The notes under the pieces were generated by a model. The model saw only the letters and a list, made by a program, of their open reading frames with translations, did no database searches and was not told where the DNA came from. Of a DNA stretch of 64,000 nucleotides, positions 11,891-22,109 are shown piece after piece; positions within the stretch are counted from its first letter, which is position 1, and the number at the start of each line of letters is the position of its first letter. The DNA comes from Turbatrix aceti. Lineage: Eukaryota; Nematoda; Chromadorea; Rhabditida; Panagrolaimidae. Where the stretch lies: assembly GCA_963969345.1 (NCBI GenBank), contig OZ017769.1:5831725-5895724 (forward strand). The letters run 5' to 3'. Position numbers and translations under genes: made by a program.

Positions 11891-12977
11891 AAACGACGAA
11901 TTGTGAATGCATAGAATAGGCTTGGCAAAGTGCGTCAAATGTGCTTTTTTTATGTAAATTTTTAGGCTTTTCGGGACTACACGGTTTAGATATTGTTTTA
12001 CTTTATAACCAATACAAACAAACAACATAGAGAAACAAACAAAGAAGCAACATCATACAAAAAGAGATGAAAATAGAGACGACCGCGCAGAAAGTGGCCG
12101 AACGATTTTTTGCTTGTTACCGGTGCTGTGAACTTTGGTAGGGGTGATGATGACGTCTCATTGCAGCCAATTTGTCTAAAAAACAAAAAAATAGTCCAGT
12201 TTTCAAGCTTTTTAGGGCCAAAAATTTGTTAATTTCAAAAACTTACAGTAGTCCTCGTTGAATAGATGATGCAGCAGAGATTCTGAATTTTTTTATTTTT
12301 TAAGTTGACTTCTTTTTCAAGCATCTGTATGTGTTTCTGCCTAAAAATGTGAGCATGATTTTGATTTTTGAGTTATTCTTCAAACCTACAATCACATTGA
12401 AACAAAACAGCTGCGGGACGTTTCCCGTAATTCCCTGTAATTATAAAAAATGGATAAATATTATTCAAAAATTTGGAGCCAACTGCATTTCAACCAATTT
12501 TTGTCTTTTTTCTGCGATCGTGAAGCCAATCTCGGCACTCCAGCTATCCCCTTTCCTTTCGCAATTCTACCTAACAACTCGCAGAAACTTAGAGCACAAT
12601 CGCAAAAAAAAGATAAAAAAGGTTGAAACTGGATTGATTTTCAAAAAAGTAGTAAAAACAAAAAATTTGATAACTAAAAACTTACCCCATCAGTAGTTCC
12701 CGAGTTGAGGGAAAGAAGTAGCTAATACATACAAGTATTCTGGAAGAAATTCATCACGTCGCACGCAAAAAACAACGATGACAAAACTTTTGTCAAAAAC
12801 CAACAATGACAAAATACGCAAATTTGACGAAATCGCTGCGAAACGATCGCAACATTCGCTTCAAGACTCCACTGATTGGTTATCTTGAATTCTTTTTTCG
12901 TGCGAAGAACACCCGAAATGTTTATTCTTGAGACATGACTATACAAATTATAATTCACACTTTTCTTGTTTTTCCCG

Positions 12978-13085
12978 TAACTCTTTCAAAGTGTTACGGG
13001 GTCATTTTTGTTCGGTTTTTACACTTTCAAAGTGTTATAGGTAATCCTTATAAGTGTTACGTCGTTTTACACTTCAAAGTGTTAA
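12978..13085. repeat. right array of the same palindrome
   Basis: Three full copies (CTCTTTCAAAGTGTTA, TTACACTTTCAAAGTGTTA, TTACACTTCAAAGTGTTA) and one degenerate half copy (ATAAGTGTTA), mirroring the left array about 1.1 kb away. Confidence 0.75.
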
Positions 13086-13102
13086 CTCTTTTTTTTTGTG
13101 AG

Positions 13103-14871
13103 AATAATGGCCTGAATTTTTAACCGCGAAAGAAGCATGCCGGAATAGGGCAAAAGCGTGCGTGCACATCCCGTCTTCTATTTTGAAGAGTTTTGTCGTC
13201 AGAATTCAGGGTACCGGGGACCGAAAACACACTCAAGAAAACACTCGAGTTGGAAACTTTCTGGAAATAACTTTTGGTGTCGTACTTCGTTCTGGAAAAT
13301 ACTAATACCGACGGAATAATGCCATTTGGGGTGGTTAAAAGAGTTTTGGAAGCGTTGCACCTGGAAACCTGCATTTCAATCACAAAACGCTGAAAAACGG
13401 AAATCGTTCATCTTTTGTTACGCAACTGAACCTGAAAACGCAAAATAAACCATAGAGCGGTGAAGCGCCCTCTATTTAAAGGCTTCGTGAGGATTGAGGG
13501 ACGTATGTAAGTGCAAAAAAACCGCCGTACCAGGCAGGACAACGGGATCATACTTATGTATCATGGAGCGGAGAACCGCCTAACACGGGGCCTGTCACGC
13601 AGGTCGCAGAACAGAACGGAACCTTGCAGCAGAGCTCGCGCGTCACCCCGCATGCAACAGCAAAATATAATTGAATTTATTTACCTGCATGCCGGTGCTG
13701 GCATAAAAGGACATAATAAATAGAAAAAGCACAAGCACAGGTATTTTGATAGAAAAGAGTTCTCGGCGTCAATAGAGCTCTGATTAGCCGCCAAAGATTG
13801 TTATGTCATCGATAGCCATGTGCACCTGTCAAAAACAAGGGAAGCTAAATGAGGCCCAAAAAGAAAAAAAAGGGGCCAAAGAAGTCAGGAAAGCACCAAA
13901 GATTGGATTTTACAGCCCCCGTGATTTCGACGAACCCAACCCCTGAAAAGCTTGCCGATGAAGGCTGGCGCCGGCCGCCGTCGTCGAGGGCACGCGATGG
14001 ACGGCGACCGTCGGCGACCACCCCCCGGGAATGCGCTTAATTAAACCCACAAGAACTCAAATGGCGCCTATCCTATCCCTCGCCAACAACCTGCCGCCGC
14101 GCTTGCTGGTACGTGCCGAAATCACAGCAAGCAAACTGGTCGTAAAAAAGCTCACTTTTCTTCTTTTCTTCTTCGTCCGACGCGTCACTTCGGAGCCCAA
14201 AAGATCCGGGCACGCGAAACACCTCTAATTGCAGTGAAAATAACACCGACCCGACCAACAGATTTTGTATCATATATACATTATCTTTTTTTTTATTAGT
14301 CAAAAAACTCCACCACCATAAATTAACGCTGACAAGTATAAAGCATAGAAATTGGAAAATCTTGGGATATAGGACAGGAAAGTGAACGATGTGATACTAT
14401 CTTTGGCATGGTGTGTGTATAAGTGTTGCGTCGACTGACACGACCTAAGTAAGCTCAACGATGAATGAGAAGGATCGAAAGAGGAGAGCTGGGAAAAGTG
14501 TGGTACAGGTAAGAACGCTGATATGACAACGAAGGCCGGGAGAAAAGAAATACAGACAGCTGGACGAGACAGACAGCAGATCAGGTCGTTGTGAGACACA
14601 GCCCGTTCAGAGCGGATTCATGAAGAAGTTGATGTGTGAAGGACAGAAAGAAGAGATAGTAGGAACTCGAATTGAATTGTCTTGAAGCGAATGACTTAGG
14701 AGGAGGACGAGGACATCGTTGGGCGGCCGACGTTGGAGGCGCAGAAAACAAAAACGGGGGCAAGGGGGTGTGTGCGGTGCGATCTGACCGGTGACCGGAG
14801 ACCGGTCAGGTGACCGGAGATACGGTAGGCACCGGTTAACGAGGTCGACGACACCGCTGATAGGAGAGAGT
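13103..14871. other. gene-free stretch downstream of the Myb/SANT-like gene
   Basis: No supported gene. Includes GC-rich and A-rich patches, and a repeated ACCGGTGACCGGAGA-type cluster at 14785-14820 that lies just past the stop of the neighbouring minus-strand gene and so is probably 3'UTR. Confidence 0.5.
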
Positions 14872-16059
14872 TCACGAGAGGTTGTGGAAGCCACCGGAAG
14901 CTGCCTGCATCTGGGTTGCGAAGGATGTCAGCGATATCTGCATCCGGAAATATTCTCGCTGCAAATCCAAAAAAAAGATGAGTCGTCCAAAAAAAGATTC
15001 AGAACAAACCTGAAGTTTGCAAGCTTCCTCAAAGGATTTGGCCGCGCGAGGAACAGACTCGATGAGAGAATCGCACAGACGGCGAAACGACTCTGTAGCC
15101 AGGTAGCGGCTCTCCATGAGTCTGCTTGAGCGTTTAAACATGCGACGTCGACGACAGCGTCCAGGGTAGACCATCCTGTGGGGCGAGGCCGCCGTCAGTC
15201 TCGCCTTCGACGGGGTAGGAGACGGCGCGGAAGTGTGCTCAGTCGTGGTCGTTGACGACGTGGTCGAAGACGTCGACTGCGAATTCACCGGAGCTGGGGT
15301 AGGACGGACTGGAGTCGTGGGCAGGGGCTGCGGAGGCATCGAGAGTCCCGCCATCGCTGCTGCCAGCATCGGTTGGCCAAAGTAAGCCCCCAAAAGGGTG
15401 TCAATGCCGAAAACAGGAGGCACGGCGGAGAAGTCGATGGACGATGAACTGCTCGTCGACGCTACGGATTCCGTGTTGACGCCTGCGGGCGACTTGATGC
15501 AGTCGTCGTCGTCGCTGCCTTCGGCCTTGCACGCCTTAAACAGGTGCCCGTTCCAAGAGTGGTCTGCGTGATCGGTCGGACAACTCACCGTATCCGAGAA
15601 ATCCATCTCCGACCAGGTCGTATCCGCGCCGCTGAAGTTGAGGTGGTCGTCGGCCATGGCTTCCATCATGACCCGGATGGGTTCGGGAGGGTTTCTGGGG
15701 ATCGTGCGAACGATTTCACCGTTCTCCATGACCTTGGTGGTCTTGGCCATGTTGAGGTACTTGCGGGCCTCTTTTTTCATGTCCCGCAGCTTTTGTTCCA
15801 CGTACTTGCGAGACCGGTTCGCGACGTTGAACTTGGCGGAGAGGTCTGCCGCGACGACATCCAGCATGTTCTGTCTGAGAAAACGGCCTCCGTTCACGGC
15901 ATTTGCGAGTTTAGCCTCGAGGATGGATTTGTTTTCGAGATACTTGCGGGCGATGAACAGCGCTTCCTCCTCAGAAGTTCTGGGAGCCAGCACCCTACGG
16001 CGGTCAGGTGCAGCCAGGTGGGTGGTGGCGGCCGGTTCATTTCCAACGTCGGGCTTCAT
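14872..16059 (-). CDS. Myb/SANT-like DNA-binding domain protein
   Basis: Two exons: 15010-16059 and 14872-14958, 378 aa when the 51-nt intron (14959-15009) is removed. Residues about 25-130 resemble the Myb/SANT-like domains of the Adf-1/zeste type: SEEEALFIARKYLENKS opens it and RKYVEQKLRDMKKEARKYLN follows, a three-helix trihelix-like pattern used for sequence-specific DNA binding. The centre is Ser/Thr/Pro-rich and probably disordered. A basic patch (GRCRRRRMFKRSS) could be a nuclear localisation signal. The C-terminal helix-forming segment (ESFRRLCDSLIESVPRAAKSFEEAC) may be an oligomerisation region. The start is the first ATG of the frame. The intron has a GTTTGT donor and TTTGCAG acceptor and contains no stop, so an unspliced form would encode 17 extra residues. 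Likely a transcription factor; target unknown. Confidence 0.65.
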   Translation of the reverse strand: MKPDVGNEPAATTHLAAPDRRRVLAPRTSEEEALFIARKYLENKSILEAKLANAVNGGRFLRQNMLDVVAADLSAKFNVANRSRKYVEQKLRDMKKEARKYLNMAKTTKVMENGEIVRTIPRNPPEPIRVMMEAMADDHLNFSGADTTWSEMDFSDTVSCPTDHADHSWNGHLFKACKAEGSDDDDCIKSPAGVNTESVASTSSSSSIDFSAVPPVFGIDTLLGAYFGQPMLAAAMAGLSMPPQPLPTTPVRPTPAPVNSQSTSSTTSSTTTTEHTSAPSPTPSKARLTAASPHRMVYPGRCRRRRMFKRSSRLMESRYLATESFRRLCDSLIESVPRAAKSFEEACKLQVCSESFFGRLIFFLDLQREYFRMQISLTSFATQMQAASGGFHNLS

Positions 16060-19000
16060 TTGCAACGTTCAACGTTCACAGCTCTCCTGAAAAGCAAGCA
16101 GGATGGGACCAGTGAGGCGGAAGTACGCGGGAGGATGAAATCCGAGCACGAACGCGCGGCACCTCCTGACTAACTGAGGCACTCTCGCTCGTTTGGCGCG
16201 GCACCGGCAGCCGACGCCGACGCCGCCGCCGCGGCGGTATTTCATTTGGGCAGGCATGAGACAACGAAGACGAAAACGACGCGTCCTTGAGCCCCCCTGG
16301 GAAATAAAGCACGGTGGTAAGGGATCTTCTTCTCCCGAAAGTAAACAGATCGCCGATCTCGTGCTTCGCTTAAATTAAAGCCTCAGTCAGCTTTGAGTGA
16401 GAAAACGGTAGCCGTGGCTTTGTGGACGAGAGTTCTCTCTCGGGAGCACCACTCCCCACGCATCCACGCGACGGCCCGCCTGATCGGACGGAAAAGGGGC
16501 CGGGCCACCGTAGCAAAAACAAAAAAAAACAACAACCTCAGTCGACAGCAGCAGTCAGCCGGCCCCGGTGACAATGGAAAGCCCGCCGCTAGGCAACAAT
16601 GCCCTGTTTTAGGCTGAGCTTTGCTAGCATCGAGAAGAGCTCACGATTTTCCCACGAGTCGGTGGGAAAAGTGTCCTGGCGTCGCCGAAAAGCTTTTGTC
16701 TCTCGCGAAATCGACCACCAAAAGAGCGGGAATAACAGAGAGCGCGAAAAAGGGGAGGAGGAGGACGATACTCGCCAAGTGCGGCTCGGCCTCAGCCTCA
16801 AAGCAGACCACCATCGCCGCCTTCGCCCCCCCCCCCTCCCCTCGAGTGAAAAAGACCACATTATACAGCCGTTTTTTTTGCTCCGCCATCGTCGCGTGTA
16901 TCATCATTCGACTTCCGGCGGCGAACAAGAAGACCGCCACTTCGCAGTCTCCGGGATATGCGGAAAATGCACAAGGACACGGTACAACAATGAAAAATAC
17001 GATCCACGCACACGACCACGACCACGACCACTCTCTGGCGGTCGTCGACTACCAACAACTTGCTGGACAGCAGCGACGTCCTCGATGACACCTCGGGATT
17101 ACGATCACCGACCCCTCACTTAGAAGGCCTACGCAGACTCTGGGCCGGATTGCCCCGGATTGGGGTTGACTCGCTCGTCGTCGCCGCCATCATTGGGAGA
17201 TAAACAAGCCGCCTCCAAAACACACACGCCGGAAAAAAAATAGGAATTGAAGACAGAAGATTATTTTTGGATTCTCTCGCTCCCCAGGCCTTCTAATCTC
17301 CGCTCCCGACCATTTTGTGGTGTTTTTTTCAAAAATCATCGCCAAGTGCTTAGTTAAAAGCAGAATCCCACAAGACGTTCATTTGCCGAGGTGGGAGTTT
17401 ATACTCCGTCGGTCAGAAAAGAGACCTACTAATCGTCCCTGAATGGCACATGTGTGAATCGGTCACACGCAAAATGCCTGAAACGCCATTGCAATTGCAA
17501 TGAACAGGGTGGGGTTGTGAATGCGTTCTCCCAGACCCGATTCTACTAATCTCCCCCTGCGAAGAAGGAAAAATGAAGGAAAGACTCAACCTTTCTGCCG
17601 CCTTGTTTGTGCTGGAATGAACAGGGCCGGGTTGGGTTGGGTCCTGCTCATTCGAGCACCAAAAAGGCGAGGTAATATGAATTTTTCCTAAATTACGCCT
17701 ACTCCTGCCCTGCCCTGCGAAGTCGAGTTGCACCGCACCTTGTGCGTGCAAGGCCCCCGCCTGGGCCTACCGTACCCCTACCCAGCTTGATTAAAGTGCC
17801 ACCGACGCCCTCGACCGCCCAGGGGGCCTTCGGGTCCATTCCTACCCGCACAGGTAACCTACAGAGTGCCAGAAGCAGCTAGAGGTAAAAACAAGATTGA
17901 TTCAAGAGAGCAACATACGTAGACTCCATCCCGAACGTCGTGGGGAGTAATGCTAGCACCCACTGCGAAACCGCCAAGTGAGAAGACGGAAGGAGGGAGG
18001 GAGAGTCAATCAAGTCGCGCGGGGGGGAGGGGAGGGGAGGGAGTGAATGGAATAGATGAATTGTAGGGCAAATGGACACGCGTCGCGCCGAGGCGCGTGT
18101 GCAGGGCAGGACGATGGCCTCGTTTTCGACGTACTCCCTCATCCAGAGACGGACGGCGGCTGAAAGAACAAGAGAAAGAGAGACTACTCCTCGTTAAGGT
18201 GTGCAAAAAGTTTCGACGGCGACGACGATGGCGGCAGTGGCGGTGGCGGCGGCGGCCATCTCAATCCAGAGCGGCGTACACGCGCGCGCGGGAAAGACTC
18301 GCGCACACGCTCACTCAGTAGCCCCCCCCCCCATTCATCCGAGGAGAAGGAAAGGAAGAGGGAGAGTCAGTCACTCTAAGAGTCTGAGTCTGTTCTCCTC
18401 CTTCTTGTTGTCCACTTTTCAGGTCGGCGCAGGTCGGTTGATTGTCGTCAAAAGGCGCATCCAAGTGAGTGTTCGTTTCCTTTTTGCGCCAATTGCGGCG
18501 CGGGGCAGGGAAAAGAGAAGGATTTTGAAGGCCTCCTCCTCCTCCGTCTTCCGAGGTGAAGTGGGAGCCGAAGCGAGCCCGGTTTGCGTCTACTGCGCGT
18601 GTGCATGTACTACCTCAATTGAGGATTTTAATAACTTTCTTCTGCGCATTCGACAAGATTTAGTACGAAGCGCGTGTATTTCTTATTTCAATCTCAGCCT
18701 CAGAAAATATAATACCAAGTTCATTAGTATTGCTGTTTCTAACTTTTTTTTAGATTAGAAAAGAAAGGGGAAAAATTAATCAAGCACGAACGAAACGCGA
18801 GTTACAGATTCTCCCTGAAAAAACTACGAACGCAACTGAGCCGACGAGTCAGTAAGTCGCAAAAACAAACGCTTGCCGGGTCTACCTAAGTAAGGGCACG
18901 CCGGGTCCCAGGACCCAGATGCAACCCCTCCTCACCCCAAAACTACTGTACCTGGACCTAGAAGGAATTAGCGAGAAAGAAGCAGTGAGTAGCCTTGCCC

Positions 19001-20588
19001 GGACGGGCGTCCGAGGCCAAATTACGAGTCGAAGAAGTCAGTGAGAGCACGCTATCAAGCGAAAGAGTGCGGGAAGAGGACAAGGGAGGGGGGTGGAAAA
19101 CGACGGCGATGCCATTGGAGGAGCGCAAATGAGTGAATGAGGAGTGGAAAATGAATTGAATTGAAGTGCGCCAACGGGGCTGGACTGGCCGTTGGTGAAA
19201 AAAGGAGAGAGAAGGGGGCCAATGAGACGCGCGTGACATTCGACTTCCCTCAGGCACATGCCGTGCCATGGCGAGATCTTCTCCCGTCTCGACTCGTCAT
19301 CAGGAGAGAGGGGGGGGGGGGCGCAGGCGCAGGCTCTGCCCTCAGGCAGATGACAGTCGGGTACGCACGAGTGAGGAAACACTTGAAGCGACAACGACGA
19401 TGGAGACAGCGACGATGGAGATGGTCGACGACGGCGCCCGGGAGATGGTAGCGCGAGCACGCGTGCCAGGAAAGAGAGATGGATAAGGGATGGCCGGTGT
19501 CGGCGCAGCCCACAGCCCACAGGCCACAATTAATGCGCAACCAAGCAGCGCTCCTCTCAGGCGTGCCATTTGCACTGCTCCCCGAGTCAGCGTCGCCTGT
19601 GGCAGTGGTGTGGTGTGCCCAAATGACATACGGGAAAATGTCTGCGTCAGATCGCGACATCTAATTAGTTGGAAGGGGGAGTCGCCGCATGGGCAATGAC
19701 ACCCTTCTTCCTGTCGTCGGTCTCGTCGAGGAGGCAAGCACAGGGCAGGGCACGGCTTATCCCCTCCCGACGCGGGGGAAGGCAGAAAGCAGGCCGGCAA
19801 CGTCCTACACCCCGCGGCGGTCGTGGTAGCGGTGGCGGTGACGGCGGGGTGAGATGAAGAGTAGTCTCGTCAAAAAGCAGGCAGCGTGCCTTGCCTTGCA
19901 GCGACGCACGACGATTTGCCACCTGAAGTGTATAGGAACGAACTCATTTGCGCATGCGCACGCGCAAGCGCGAGCGCGAGCGCGCGTGTGTTCGTTCACC
20001 ACTCACTCAACAAATGGAGCCACTCCCGAGAGCTACCCCTCCTTACACCCAAGGACAACGACAACGACGACAACGAAGACGAAGACGAAGACGACGTCTT
20101 AATTCACCCTCCCCCAAGAACGAAGAAGAGGACAAAACGAGGAAAACGCTGGAAATGACCGCTGTTTGGCAATTTTTTGAGACAATGAAGACTATTGCCC
20201 TGATGGGAGTGACAGTACAGTACGCAGCAACCTGCCACAAGGCATCACTCGCTCGAAGAAGTCCAAAAGGCGCGATCTCGCTGCCATGGTTACCGCGGGA
20301 GTTGGCTAGGCATCGTCATTACCACCTTGCCTCCCTCGGGCAAATAAATAAATGCTTACACTGCGGAAAGGTGTGAGTGCGGGCGGCCGCGGATGAGGCA
20401 CCTGTTGACCGACCCGTGAAAGGCACCCGGGCACCCGGGGGGCACTCTCGCTCTTTTTTCATTTTCAGCAGAGGTATAGCGTTTTTTGGGGCGCAAACAT
20501 TTTTAGAAAAAAAACATTCGTTTTTCTACTGAATACTGTATTTTTTTCAAATTTTGACAAGTATCCCAAAATCCCAGAACCGCCTCAT

Positions 20589-20623
20589 CGACTGACTTAT
20601 AAGTCTGACTTATAAGTCAGTCG
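20589..20623. repeat. perfect palindrome, 17-bp arms
   Basis: CGACTGACTTATAAGTC, a single T, then the exact inverted copy. The core ACTTATAAGT is itself a palindrome repeated twice, so the site is also a direct repeat of TGACTTATAAGTC. Confidence 0.9.
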
Positions 20624-20734
20624 GCGGTTGTCCCGTGTCTCACGTGTGTGTGTGCCAACGCAAATCAGGCCAGGGCCCTCTTGGGTCCTCGAAAAACGAA
20701 AGAGGAGCAAAGAAGAGGAGAAAAGTGCAGCGCG

Positions 20735-20753
20735 TCTTCTTCTTCTTCTTCTT
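20735..20753. repeat. (TTC)n microsatellite
   Basis: Six consecutive TCT/TTC units flanked by purine-rich sequence, in gene-free DNA. Confidence 0.85.
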
Positions 20754-21705
20754 GAAACAATCGGAAGCGTGGGAAAGACGGCGGATGGCCACTCCGAAAG
20801 CAGGTGAATAACTCAACGCCCGATAATGCGCGCTTTAACAACGTTTTGGTGTTTTCGCTCGAGTGCATGACTCAAGTCGGCTATTGTCACGCACAGAAAG
20901 CGTTACGCGACGACGCACCTTTGTCTTTGAAAGCAGTATCCGAGTCGAGAAAAAGTCTCCTGCTTCTACCGGAGACAGAACACAATATCAGGGGTGTGAA
21001 CCCCTCTCGTAATTTTGGTTTTTGGACTTTCGTTCGTTCAGTGTGGCACAACAACGGGACATTGCCACCACCAACCCCTCACCACCCAAGTACACCAATT
21101 AATAACGACCAATGCCCGCCGGCAAAGTCGACCGCGGTGGTGGTGGCGATGATGGTGACTGCGAGAAGGGCGCGAAGGGAGTTGCAAGTGTCAAAAAGGC
21201 ATACAACGGAAATTGTTCGGGACGTAGATAGTAGGAGGCATCGAAATTAAAGGGGGCAGGCAGGCAGACACGTAACCCAGGCCCAGGCGCAAAAACAAGA
21301 GGGAAGCGAAACAACGCCAAATTTATCTCAATGATGATGATGGCGGCGATGATGATGATGATGACACTGCCTTCTCTCATATTTTGTCGCCTTTCAAACA
21401 TTTTCAGACTTGTCAGTCAGCACGGTCGACGGAAGAGAGCACCTATGCATCTCCTAAGGGAGAATAATTTATTCCCTACTCCCGAGAGCACGCAGGGCTA
21501 GCTCGACACGGCGGCGCGGCGTGAGAGATGGGATTTCCCGTAAAAAATTCTGCCACTAAGTCTTTTTTTCACTAAACAAAAAACTACCAAAAATGGACTA
21601 AACAAGCGAAATTTTTTTTAAATCTCGTTGCATGCTTGTTGGAATTGAAAAAAAAAAACAACAACCACGGCTCCCTCCAAAAAAATTAATTCCATACCCG
21701 CACTC

Positions 21706-21984
21706 ATGTCAAAGTACAAAATTACACTACTTACAGTAATTGCAGCTCCAAAGAAATTATTATTCGTAAAAGACCAAAAAAAGCGAAGCTACAAAAAGAT
21801 GACAATTTCTATAGAAATGGAAAAAGACAAAAAACCAAAGCAATGCTTCTACCACCCGATAGCCTTATTGTATCCCGGTGATACAGTAGTCGTAATCAGA
21901 AAATACAAAAAATTCCCGTACAAAAAGTGCCAGAATGGTTACCTAAAAAAAGCCCGCACGCGTTGGTTAGTTGAAGAGTCTTAG
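21706..21984 (+). CDS. AT-rich orphan ORF, 92 aa, unknown
   Basis: An ATG-initiated, 92-codon frame ends in TAG 125 bp before the ZFR start codon. The predicted protein is very basic (many Lys), with a hydrophobic-leaning N terminus (MSKYKITLLTVIAAPKK), a segment YPGDTVVVIRKYKKFPYKK and a C terminus ARTRWLVEES. Codons strongly prefer A or T at third positions (AAA for Lys, GTA for Val, TTA for Leu), unlike all confirmed genes nearby. It has no recognised domain. The VVV-basic stretch faintly recalls the short beta domains that follow retroelement integrases, but that is not strong enough to name it. It may be a relic of an inserted element, a lineage-specific gene, or chance in an AT-rich patch. 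Confidence 0.3.
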   Translation: MSKYKITLLTVIAAPKKLLFVKDQKKRSYKKMTISIEMEKDKKPKQCFYHPIALLYPGDTVVVIRKYKKFPYKKCQNGYLKKARTRWLVEES

Positions 21985-22109
21985 CACGAAATCAGGCGCA
22001 GTCGTCGTCGATTTGAATTGTGCGGAGGGAGGTTCGCTGTCCATCGTCCGGACTTCTGACTCTTTTATTTCCAGTGTTTTTTCTTTGTTTTTGTATTTGT
22101 CGCCCTGCA

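Larger units (their letters stand above)
11747..13102. mobile_element. putative non-autonomous DNA element with terminal inverted repeats and internal palindrome arrays
   Basis: The left end starts CTCACAAAAAAA and the right end is its inverted copy (TTTTTTTTTGTGAG). Inside each end sits a cluster of a 16-19-bp palindrome of the form TAACACTTTSAAAGTGTTA: five copies in 11772-11890 and at least three in 12978-13085. Both ends read as the same arrangement inverted. The interior is much more AT-rich than the flanks and codes for no recognisable transposase; ORFs in it look like chance. No identical target-site duplication is visible (left flank GCTATGAA, right flank AATAATGG), so the superfamily is undetermined and the limits may be off by a few bases. 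Confidence 0.6.
16060..21705. other. gene-free stretch with simple sequence
   Basis: About 5.6 kb without a convincing exon. It contains purine- or pyrimidine-rich runs, alternating GC tracts (near 18284 and 19948-19990), a (TTC)6 tract at 20735-20753, ATG/GAT repeats near 21330-21362 and a perfect 17-bp-arm palindrome at 20589-20623. Many medium-length ORFs overlap on both strands with low-complexity translations, typical of GC-rich repeats. Confidence 0.5.

Noticed and set aside
12331..12696. 121-codon ORF inside the AT-rich TIR element
   Set aside because: Low-complexity Lys/Phe/Ile-rich translation with no transposase motif (no DDE-like spacing). Length is expected by chance in such composition.
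13849..14040. Basic 63-codon ORF starting MRPKKKKKG
   Set aside because: Lys run comes from a poly-purine tract; no continuation, splice support or domain.
15560..15600. 25-nt GTGAGT...CGCAG segment inside the Myb/SANT-like exon
   Set aside because: Too short to be spliced; the coding frame reads through it cleanly.
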